Source: Zhongshania antarctica (lineage in GTDB: Bacteria; Pseudomonadota; Gammaproteobacteria; Pseudomonadales; Spongiibacteraceae). Taken from it: 64,000 nucleotides of DNA. Positions 33,872 through 41,971 of this stretch are shown here, one piece after another; position 1 is the first letter of the stretch; every line of letters starts with the position of its first letter. A program made the position numbers and the translations under genes. The notes under the pieces were generated by a model. The model saw only the letters and a program-made list of their open reading frames with translations. It made no database searches and had not been told where the DNA came from. The stretch covers positions 310,001 to 374,000 of the forward strand of contig NZ_JACHHW010000002.1 of the NCBI RefSeq assembly GCF_014202945.1. Reading direction: 5' to 3'.

Positions 33872-36800
33872 ATGTTGCTCTCTGATACCGCCATAAAGCG
33901 GCCGGTTTTTGCCGTTGTTATTAGCTTATTACTATTGGCATTTGGCTTATTGGCCTTTGAGCGTTTGCCGCTGCGGGAATACCCCGACATTGACCCGCCC
34001 ATTGTGTCGATACGCACGGTATACACCGGTGCGTCTGCTGAGGTGGTGGAGTCGCGTATTACTCAGGTGATAGAGGATCGTATTGCGGGTATTGAGGGCA
34101 TCGAGACTATTGAGTCGAGTAGCCGCGATGGCTTTTCGTCGATCAATATTGAGTTTTCTCTAAATCGCGATATAGACGCCGCCGCCAACGATGTTCGCGA
34201 CCGAGTTTCTGGCTCACTGGCCAGCCTACCGGAAGAGGCCGAGCCGCCAGAGGTGCGCAAAGCCGACGCCGATGAACAGGTGATTATGTGGCTAAATCTC
34301 ACCTCAGAGAACCACACCACCCTTGAGTTGGCCGACTACGCCCAACGCTATATTGTTGACCGCTTTGCGGTGATCGACGGCGTTGCCTCGGTGCGGATTA
34401 GCGGCGGCCCCGAATACGCCATGCGGATCTGGTTAAACCGCGAGGCCCTCGCCGCCCGCCAGCTCACGGTGGCCGATGTCGAAAGCAGTTTGCGGCGCGA
34501 GAACGTCGAGCTGCCCGCCGGTACGCTTAAATCGGTAGACCGCGACTTTGTGGTTAAAATAAACCGCCACTATCTCAGTCCCAGCGACTTTGAAAACCTG
34601 GTTATTAAACGCGAAACCAACGGTAATTTATTGCGCCTTAGCGAGGTTGCTCGCGTCGAGTTGGGCGCAGCCGAATACCGCAATATGTTCCGCGGCAATG
34701 GTGTGCCCATGGTCGGCGTGGGCATTGTTAAGCAGAGCGTGTCGAATACCCTTGCGGTTGCCGAGGCAGTGCACAAAGAAGCCACGTTTGTTCGTAAATC
34801 CCTGCCCGACGGCGTGGGCCTGCATTCCAGCTATGACAGCTCGGTGTTTATCGCCAGCGCCATTGGCGAAGTTTATAGCACCTTGTTTATTGCTGCCGGG
34901 CTGGTGGTGCTGGTGATATTTTTATTCCTTGGTGATTTCCGCGCCATGTTGGTACCGGCAATTACGGTGCCGGTATCTCTCATTGCCACCTTTACCGTGC
35001 TGTACGCCCTGGGTTACACCGTTAATTTACTGACCTTATTGGCGCTGGTATTAGCCATTGGCTTGGTTGTAGATGACAGCATTGTTGTTTTAGAAAATAT
35101 TCATCGGCGCCTGCTAAGTGGCGAGCCGCCGCTGGTTGCGGCTTATCGCGGCAGCCGCCAAGTCGGTTTTGCGGTTATCGCGACCACGGCAGTACTGGTC
35201 GCCGTTTTTGTGCCGATCAGTTTTTTAGAGGGCGACGTGGGCCGTCTGTTTGGCGAGTTTGCGGTTGCCATGGCCGTGGCCGTCATGTTTTCTAGCCTCG
35301 TGGCCTTAACGCTGTCGCCAGTGATTTGTGCACGTGTATTAAATCGCGACGCCATGCACGGCGGCCTTGCCAATTTTGTAGAGTCGCTGCTGCACCGCAT
35401 GGAAAGCCGCTACGGTAAACTGCTCGGCCGTAGCATGAAGCGACCGATTATATCGGCCGTGTTACTGGCAATGACTATTGGCGGCTGCCTGTTTCTGTTA
35501 GAAAAAGTACCCGCTGAATTCGCGCCCAAAGAAGATCGCGGCGTGGTGTTTATGATGATTCGCGCCCCCGAGGGCAGCTCCTTTAATTTCACCACCACGC
35601 AAATGGCTGAAGTCGAATCGCGACTAATGCCCATGGTCGACAGCGGCGTAATAAAGCGCTTTTTGCTCCGTGCGCCCGGTGGCCGCGGTGGCGCAGATAC
35701 CTATAATGAAGGCGTAGGTATTATGGTGCTCGCCCCTTGGGAGGAGCGCCCTCCGGTATCGGCAATAGTCGGCGAAATTAGGCAGCGGCTAGCTGGCTTT
35801 AGTGGCTTAAGCGTTTTTCCTGTTACCCCTCAGTCTCTCGGTGGCGGCTTTAGTAAACCGGTCGAGTTCGTGCTCGGCGGCAGCAATTACCAAGAGCTGG
35901 CGCAATGGCGCGACCAACTTATTGCCGAGGCCCGCACCAATCCTGGTTTGCTTGGCATCGACAGCGACTACCGCGAAACCAAGCCCCAACTTGCGGTAAC
36001 AATTAACCGCGATCGCGCCGCCGCACTTGGCGTTGACGCCAGCGAGATCAACCGCAGCCTCGAAACCCTGCTCGGCTCTCGGCGGGTAACCACCTTTATG
36101 ATGGCCGGTGAAGAGTACGACGTGATCCTCGAAGGCGAGCCAGAGACCCAGCGCAGCCCTGAAGACCTCAGTAATATCTATGTGCGGTCTACCACCACTG
36201 ATGCGCTAATCCCCCTTGGCAATTTGGTGACTATTCAGGAGCGCGGCGACGCCGCGGTGCTGAATCGCTATAACCGCGTGCGAGCGATTACCATAGACGC
36301 CAACTTAGCCGACGGCTATTCACTGGGCGAGGCGCTGACCTATCTCGAAAACCTTGTTGCCGAGAAGTTTCCTGAGGCGGTAGTTGATTACAAAGGCGAG
36401 TCCTTAGATTACCGCGACGCCGGAGGCAGCATATATTTCACCTTTGCGCTGTCGCTATTAATTGTTTACTTGGTGCTGGCCGCGCAATTTGAAAGTTTTA
36501 TTCACCCTTTCATTATTTTATTGAGCGTGCCTTTAGCGGTTGCCGGTGCCTTGCTAGGCCTGTATTTGTTTGGCCAAACCTTAAACATATACAGTCAAAT
36601 AGCGCTGATTATGTTGGTGGGCTTGGCCGCTAAAAATGGCATTTTGCTGGTGGAGTTTGCTAACCAGTTGCGGGATCAGGGCGTGGATTTTGACACCGCG
36701 ATTATTCAATCTGCCCAGCAACGCCTGCGGCCCATTGCGATGACCGCCATCACCACGGTGATTGGTGCCGTGCCCTTATTACTGTCGTTTGGAGCGGGCA

Positions 36801-36985
36801 GTGAGTCCCGCTATGTGATTGGGATTGTGGTGGTGTTTGGGGTTAGCAGCGCTACCCTACTCACACTGTTTGTCATTCCGATGGCCTACCGGCTATTGGC
36901 GCGCCATAGCAATTCGCCACACACCGTGTCGCGGCAATTGGCCATAGAGCTAGCGGCAAACGAAGATAAAGAGCGCACCGAATAG
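33872..36985 (+). CDS. RND efflux permease (AcrB/MexB superfamily)
   Basis: The 1037-residue pump has 12 predicted membrane helices and two large periplasmic loops. Visible are IKRPVFAVVISLLLLAFG in TM1, LREYPDIDPPIVSI, the TM4 proton-relay Asp pair in LAIGLVVDDSIVVLENIHR and the second-half GLAAKNGILLVEFANQLR. It exports drugs or organic compounds using the proton gradient. No outer-membrane channel gene follows, so it must share a TolC encoded elsewhere. Confidence 0.95.
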   Translation: MLLSDTAIKRPVFAVVISLLLLAFGLLAFERLPLREYPDIDPPIVSIRTVYTGASAEVVESRITQVIEDRIAGIEGIETIESSSRDGFSSINIEFSLNRDIDAAANDVRDRVSGSLASLPEEAEPPEVRKADADEQVIMWLNLTSENHTTLELADYAQRYIVDRFAVIDGVASVRISGGPEYAMRIWLNREALAARQLTVADVESSLRRENVELPAGTLKSVDRDFVVKINRHYLSPSDFENLVIKRETNGNLLRLSEVARVELGAAEYRNMFRGNGVPMVGVGIVKQSVSNTLAVAEAVHKEATFVRKSLPDGVGLHSSYDSSVFIASAIGEVYSTLFIAAGLVVLVIFLFLGDFRAMLVPAITVPVSLIATFTVLYALGYTVNLLTLLALVLAIGLVVDDSIVVLENIHRRLLSGEPPLVAAYRGSRQVGFAVIATTAVLVAVFVPISFLEGDVGRLFGEFAVAMAVAVMFSSLVALTLSPVICARVLNRDAMHGGLANFVESLLHRMESRYGKLLGRSMKRPIISAVLLAMTIGGCLFLLEKVPAEFAPKEDRGVVFMMIRAPEGSSFNFTTTQMAEVESRLMPMVDSGVIKRFLLRAPGGRGGADTYNEGVGIMVLAPWEERPPVSAIVGEIRQRLAGFSGLSVFPVTPQSLGGGFSKPVEFVLGGSNYQELAQWRDQLIAEARTNPGLLGIDSDYRETKPQLAVTINRDRAAALGVDASEINRSLETLLGSRRVTTFMMAGEEYDVILEGEPETQRSPEDLSNIYVRSTTTDALIPLGNLVTIQERGDAAVLNRYNRVRAITIDANLADGYSLGEALTYLENLVAEKFPEAVVDYKGESLDYRDAGGSIYFTFALSLLIVYLVLAAQFESFIHPFIILLSVPLAVAGALLGLYLFGQTLNIYSQIALIMLVGLAAKNGILLVEFANQLRDQGVDFDTAIIQSAQQRLRPIAMTAITTVIGAVPLLLSFGAGSESRYVIGIVVVFGVSSATLLTLFVIPMAYRLLARHSNSPHTVSRQLAIELAANEDKERTE

Positions 36986-37189
36986 GCGCGCTCAAAGACC
37001 TCACGCGGTCGGGATTCACCGCAAGGGCAGATGTAACGCTGGCAGGATGAACGGTAAAAAGGCGGCATCGCAATCACTTAGCCGAGAAGACTCTCAGCTA
37101 AGCGAATATTGACGCAAGACTAGGCTAAAAAAGAACGGGGCTTCGCCGCGACAGCAATTCCGCGGCAAAGTAAGCCAACAGGCTTATGT

Positions 37190-38275
37190 TTATAAAGACT
37201 GTGCTCGGCTTCTTTCCGGCAGAATTTTTGCCGCATCAACATCCAACATACACACTTCTTTAAATAAGCGATGCGCAGCGGTGTATTCTGTTAGCGCATC
37301 CGCCGCCAGTAGAATTGCAGCAGCCGTCCAGGTTGGTCGCTCGTCTGGCCACAGCAAGTCTTCGGCAAATTGGTAACCCGTCCAGTACTCGCCGTTGCTC
37401 TCGCGCCATTGGTGCAACCAGCTGTACACCGTCACGGCGCGGGCGTGATCCCCCGCCGCCAATAGCGCCATGGTTAGCTCGCAAGACTCCGCGACAGTAA
37501 CCCAAGGCTCATCTGAGACGCAGCGGCACCCTAAACCTGGCTCGACAAAGTCGCCCCAGCGCTTTTGCAGGTGGGCGCTCGCCTTGGCAGGCGGTATCGC
37601 GCCTGTTAACACAGGGTAAAACCAATCCATGGAATAGCGCGATTTGCTCTCCCAGGTACGGTCAAAACGCTCTGGCTTTTTACGTAGCGCCTCACCCAAT
37701 GCCTGTCGCGCGTCACGCCAGATTGGTCGCGGCGAGCCAACTTGCACCGAAATATTCACGGCGCACTCTAAACTTTTATAGATGGAGGAGCAGCCGGTAA
37801 CCAAGGCATCGCACATGGCTTCACCATCGGCGTTTACCGCCCAGTTAATCTCGCCGTGAGGAGACTGCTGGGCCAGTACAAACTCAATAGCTCCCTGAAC
37901 ACAGGGCCACATTTCTCGCAAAAACGCTTGGTTTTCACTGATCAAAAAATGGTGCCAAACGCCAGTGGCAATATAGGCAACAAAATTGGTTTCGCGGCGC
38001 TCATGATTGTCGACTTCGCCATCGCGGTAGGCGGCCCACCAGCTGCCATCTTCAAGCTGAGTATTTTTAAGCCAGCGGTAGGCATTTTCGGCAGCCTCAA
38101 ACTCGCCGCCAATACTCAGGCCCATCGCCGACTCTACGTGATCCCACGGGTCAGCATGGCCACCCGCAAACCACGGAATACTGCCGTCTTGCTGTTGGGC
38201 GCGTACTAAAAATTCGACTGTCGGCCGGAAAAATTCCTGGGGAAATAGCCCCTTGCTTAAAAATAAACCACTCAT
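37190..38275 (-). CDS. Alpha/alpha-toroid protein of a glycan or lipid modification operon
   Basis: The 361-residue protein has repeated toroid-type motifs: FLVRAQQQDGSIPWFAGG, WLKNTQLEDGSWWAAY and YSWLHQWRESNGEYWTGYQ. These QxxDGS-W repeats are typical of prenyltransferase/squalene-cyclase-like and glycoside-hydrolase barrels; such genes are sometimes annotated prenyltransferase. No DDxxD motif is seen, so prenyl transfer is not supported. Its ATG overlaps the methyltransferase stop by 4 nt, so it is last in a three-gene operon. Confidence 0.7.
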   Translation of the reverse strand: MSGLFLSKGLFPQEFFRPTVEFLVRAQQQDGSIPWFAGGHADPWDHVESAMGLSIGGEFEAAENAYRWLKNTQLEDGSWWAAYRDGEVDNHERRETNFVAYIATGVWHHFLISENQAFLREMWPCVQGAIEFVLAQQSPHGEINWAVNADGEAMCDALVTGCSSIYKSLECAVNISVQVGSPRPIWRDARQALGEALRKKPERFDRTWESKSRYSMDWFYPVLTGAIPPAKASAHLQKRWGDFVEPGLGCRCVSDEPWVTVAESCELTMALLAAGDHARAVTVYSWLHQWRESNGEYWTGYQFAEDLLWPDERPTWTAAAILLAADALTEYTAAHRLFKEVCMLDVDAAKILPERSRAQSL

Positions 38276-38988
38276 GCCGGGTTCGCCTTTTCAAAGTACA
38301 TCACCACCGACTTACCGAGTACCGGGTTGAGGCTCGCTTCTAGGGTGCGGGTGAACAATGGTCTGTCCATTAAATCCCAAACTAGAAAGCGGTGATATTG
38401 TTTAATCAATGGATTGCTATCTTGGCGGTCCCAAAATGCGCACTTCAGCCACCAGTAAGGGGAATGCAAAGCATGTGCCCAATGCCGACGGTAAAAGCGA
38501 AAACCTAAGTTTTGTATTTGTTTACGCAGCTGGCTAGCTTTAAAAATGCGTAAATGGCCACCCTCGACTTTATGGTAAGCCTCACTCAAAGCCCAACATA
38601 TTTGCTCAGGCCACGCGCGCGGAACGCTCGCGCAGAACAAACCACCGGGCTTGAGAATACGTTCAATTTCTTTGAGCACTGCCGCGTAATCAGGAATGTG
38701 CTCAAGCACCTCTGAACAAATCACTTTATCAAAACTATTGTCGGCAAACGGGAGCTTCAAGGCGTCGGCATTGGCTAGGCCAAATGCCTTGTGCTCATTA
38801 TTGGCCTCATTAAAGTCAGTAAAGCGAGTTTGCGCTGTTTGCAAATCCTTTAGGCATAGGTCTACACCAATAGCCGTAATCTCACCTTCAACATAGGCCG
38901 AGATCACATGGCGACCTTCGCCGCAGCCCAAATCTAATACTTTATCGCCACGGTTCAGGTGGAAATGACGGAAATCAACTGTTTTCAC
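38272..38988 (-). CDS. Class I SAM-dependent methyltransferase
   Basis: The 238-residue enzyme has motif I (VLDLGCGEGRHVISA), FDKVICSEVLEHIPDY and an ILKPGGLFCASVPR strand, as in Methyltransf_11 proteins. Substrate is unknown; the operon with a GT4 glycosyltransferase suggests modification of a glycan or glycolipid. It overlaps the glycosyltransferase by 14 nt. Confidence 0.87.
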   Translation of the reverse strand: MKTVDFRHFHLNRGDKVLDLGCGEGRHVISAYVEGEITAIGVDLCLKDLQTAQTRFTDFNEANNEHKAFGLANADALKLPFADNSFDKVICSEVLEHIPDYAAVLKEIERILKPGGLFCASVPRAWPEQICWALSEAYHKVEGGHLRIFKASQLRKQIQNLGFRFYRRHWAHALHSPYWWLKCAFWDRQDSNPLIKQYHRFLVWDLMDRPLFTRTLEASLNPVLGKSVVMYFEKANPA

Positions 38989-40291
38989 GTTGTAACACCT
39001 GCCAATAATAATTTGTCATTTGTTGGGCGGCACGCCGCCAGCAAAACAATTCTTCTATACGCTGACGCCCTGCAGCCGCTAATTGTTCACGCTTGGCGGG
39101 CGACGCCAACAGGGCATCTAGCGCCTCGGCAATCGCGCTACTATCACGCACCGGCACTTGAATTGCCGCGTCGCCAACCACCTCGGGTAATGCGCCCCCA
39201 TCGGTGGAAATGACTGCGGTGCCACACGCCATGGCCTCACCCGCGGGCAAACCAAAGCCTTCATACACCGAAGGCACAATGACCACCGAGGCTTCGTTGT
39301 AAAAGCCCACTAAGTCCTCAGTGCTAATGCCACTAACACAGCGAATATGCTTACTTAAACCCAAGTCATTAATGAGTGCGCTGCTCTCGCCGCCCTCTTT
39401 AGGCTGACCAACCAGTAGTAGCTCTAAATCGGGGTACTTAGGCAATACCTTGGCCACGCCTTCTAGCAAGTAACGCATGCCTTTCAACGGTTGATCAGAG
39501 GATACCGCGGCCATCACCCTATTCGGGTTTTTGACCGTATTCGGCAGAGGGCGAAACTCTTCAGTATCAATGCCGTTAAGCACTACGCTAATACCGGCGG
39601 GCTGCATATCAAAGGCCACCGCGATGTCTTGCCGAGAGCGTTCCGAAACCGTTACCACATGGTGAAGCTGGCGAGCGACCTGGCGCTGCATGATTAAAAA
39701 GCTGTGCCAGCGCCGAATGAGTAGCCGCTCCCGCCAGTTTTTGGCCGCTTTCAAGGCAATGCTAAGGTCACTGGTAATAGGGTGATGGATGGTGGTAATA
39801 AACGGGAAATTGCGCTTTTGCAATTCCAGCATGCCGTAACTAAGGCATTGATTATCATGAATAATATCGTAGTGACGGCCATGGTTTTTGAGGTATTTAA
39901 CCACCCGCCGACCAAAACAGTAAGGTTCAGAAAAAGCACCTGTCAGCTTACCGCTCCACTCAATGATATTGGTCATGGAACGCAAGTGATGGGGACGAAT
40001 CGAGCCGAGGCCGGTTTCAAACAGGTTCATGCCGGGCATCTTGATCAGGTTTACTCTAGGATCAAGATGCGGATAGGGCTGACCTGAGATCACGTCTACC
40101 GTATGCCCGGCCTCGACTAAGGCTTTGCTAAGGTATTTAAGGTAAATACCTTGGCCGCCACCATAGGGTGCGCTGCGGTAACCAAGTAAACACACTTTGA
40201 GTGCACGCCGAGGACGAGCGTCATCCAGTGGAATGACCTTGGCTTTAAATGCCGGTTTAGTTGAAGTAGCTGCTGTGGGTGTTGACGCCAT
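38975..40291 (-). CDS. Glycosyltransferase family 4
   Basis: The 438-residue enzyme has a GT-B fold. An N-terminal APYGGGQGIYLKYLSKAL loop and the C-terminal VVIVPSVYEGFGLPAGEAMACGTAVIS donor-binding segment with E-x7-E geometry are typical of GT4. It builds surface or lipid-linked glycans. It leads the operon with the methyltransferase and the toroid protein; no polymer export genes are nearby. The first ~25 residues are low-complexity, so a later start is possible. Confidence 0.92.
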   Translation of the reverse strand: MASTPTAATSTKPAFKAKVIPLDDARPRRALKVCLLGYRSAPYGGGQGIYLKYLSKALVEAGHTVDVISGQPYPHLDPRVNLIKMPGMNLFETGLGSIRPHHLRSMTNIIEWSGKLTGAFSEPYCFGRRVVKYLKNHGRHYDIIHDNQCLSYGMLELQKRNFPFITTIHHPITSDLSIALKAAKNWRERLLIRRWHSFLIMQRQVARQLHHVVTVSERSRQDIAVAFDMQPAGISVVLNGIDTEEFRPLPNTVKNPNRVMAAVSSDQPLKGMRYLLEGVAKVLPKYPDLELLLVGQPKEGGESSALINDLGLSKHIRCVSGISTEDLVGFYNEASVVIVPSVYEGFGLPAGEAMACGTAVISTDGGALPEVVGDAAIQVPVRDSSAIAEALDALLASPAKREQLAAAGRQRIEELFCWRRAAQQMTNYYWQVLQRENS

Positions 40292-40566
40292 ATCCAGGAT
40301 CGCTGTTATTCGTTTTCATGAAACCGAGGAATTCTTCAGCGCTAACAGAACGGCTTTTCAACAGTCTAGCCAGGAGACACAGAGAGCCATTTAACCCTAT
40401 ATGACCCATCTCATCGAAGAATGCCGCAATCTAGTAACAGGATTCTAACCATGGCATGCCCATAAATCCACTCGCGATGCCCCACAGCCGCTGTATCTGG
40501 CATTAAGACTTTGTCATGTTACACTCGCCGCAGGCCAACAATCCCCTTGCAGAGACCTTGATAGCA

Positions 40567-40959
40567 ATGCGTATAACAGCATTACCCCACTATAAAAAAA
40601 TGACCCTCGTTGCCTTAATTATTTTAACGGGCTGCGCCAGCAACGGTCGCAGTGGCAAAGAAATAGGCTTGTTCGACACCACGATCAAAGGCGATGACAT
40701 CCGCCTATTTCGCTATCTTCTGCCCTTATTTAGAGAAAAGCCAAGACCCATCACCCAGCGCGCCAATGGCAGCCAGACCCAAAACATTGACCCAAAAGAA
40801 AGCGAGGAAGCGCAGTTAAAACGCGCCGACTACTTGTTAAAGCAAGACCCACGATTAAAAGAGTACTGCCCGAAAGGCTATACGATTACCGACAAATATG
40901 CCGTGTTGAATGAAATCATTATTCGCGGCGAGTGCCGGTATATTGAAAAGCTAGAATAG
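40567..40959 (+). CDS. Small hypothetical lipoprotein
   Basis: The ~130-residue protein has a lipobox (ALIILTGC) and a Lys/Arg-rich mature part ending in YCPKGYTITDKYAVLNE, IIIRGECRYIE. Two Cys near the C-terminus could form a disulfide. The start is uncertain (40516, 40567 or 40600); I prefer 40567 because it places the lipobox in a normal signal peptide. No family recognised. Confidence 0.6.
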   Translation: MRITALPHYKKMTLVALIILTGCASNGRSGKEIGLFDTTIKGDDIRLFRYLLPLFREKPRPITQRANGSQTQNIDPKESEEAQLKRADYLLKQDPRLKEYCPKGYTITDKYAVLNEIIIRGECRYIEKLE

Positions 40960-40963
40960 CGAA

Positions 40964-40988
40964 CTGAGCCCCGCGTTGCGGGGCTCAG
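40964..40988. terminator. Hairpin between convergent genes
   Basis: A perfect 11-bp stem CTGAGCCCCGC / GCGGGGCTCAG has a 3-nt GTT loop, placed between the lipoprotein gene and ilvE. It probably terminates both, although the T-run is weak. Confidence 0.7.
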
Positions 40989-41001
40989 TATATAGTCGCC
41001 A

Positions 41002-41928
41002 TTAACGGACGGGAGTAGACCATTCGGGGAATTGCTGACGGCGACCCTTCACTTGGTCGAAGTACATGGTTTGCAGCTGGGTCGTGATAGGGCCACGCTT
41101 ACCGGCACCAATTATTCGGCCATCCAGCTCACGAATTGGCAATACTTCTGCCGCCGTGCCGGTAAAGAAGGCTTCATCCGCCACGTAGACTTCGTCGCGG
41201 GTAATACGCTTCTCAGAGACTTCCAGCCCCAGCTCTTTAGCAAATTCAAAAATGGTATTACGGGTAATACCATCTAAGCAGCTGGTCAGCTCGGGAGTAA
41301 AAATCTTACCGTTACGAACAAGAAAAACGTTCTCACCGCTGCCTTCGGCAACATAACCTTCGTTATCCAGCAACAGGGCTTCTTCACAGCCGCTGTCTAG
41401 CGCTTCGCGCAGGGCCAACATCGAATTGATGTAGTGACCGTTGGCTTTCGCTTTGCACATCGAAATATTGACGTGGTGGCGAGTATAAGAGGAGCAGCGT
41501 ACTTTAATGCCGTTATCCCGCGCGTCTGGGCTCATATAGCTAGGCCAATCCCAGGCGGCAACAATCACATGCATCTTCAGATTATCGGCGCGCAGGCCCA
41601 TGCCCTCCGAGCCGTAAAAACACATTGGCCGCAGGTAGGCTTCTTCTAGGCCGTTTTCACGCACTACCGCGCGCTGAGCTTCGTTAACCTGTTCTTTGGT
41701 CACGGTCATTTCCATACGCATAATATGCGCAGAGCGGAACAGACGGTCTGTGTGCTCTTGCATACGGAAAATGCAGGTGCCGCGATCTTCTGTTTTATAG
41801 GCGCGGACGCCTTCGAACACGCCCATGCCATAGTGCAGGGTGTGAGTTAATACGTGGACTTTGGCGTCGCGCCAAGGAACCATTTCGCCGTCAAACCAAA
41901 TCAGGCCATCACGATCAGCCATGGACAT
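41002..41928 (-). CDS. ilvE: Branched-chain amino-acid aminotransferase
   Basis: The 308-residue fold-IV PLP enzyme has WFDGEMVPWRDAKVHVLTH and YGMGVFEGVRAYKTEDRG at the N-terminus, the PLP Lys in CKAKANGHYINSM, and EEALLLDNEGYVAEGSGENVF. It makes Leu, Ile and Val from their keto acids. It follows glnE, as in Pseudomonas. Confidence 0.96.
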   Translation of the reverse strand: MSMADRDGLIWFDGEMVPWRDAKVHVLTHTLHYGMGVFEGVRAYKTEDRGTCIFRMQEHTDRLFRSAHIMRMEMTVTKEQVNEAQRAVVRENGLEEAYLRPMCFYGSEGMGLRADNLKMHVIVAAWDWPSYMSPDARDNGIKVRCSSYTRHHVNISMCKAKANGHYINSMLALREALDSGCEEALLLDNEGYVAEGSGENVFLVRNGKIFTPELTSCLDGITRNTIFEFAKELGLEVSEKRITRDEVYVADEAFFTGTAAEVLPIRELDGRIIGAGKRGPITTQLQTMYFDQVKGRRQQFPEWSTPVR

Positions 41929-41971
41929 CGCGTGTTACTCCTCAAAAAAAGCGGGCAAGCAAAAAATAAAA

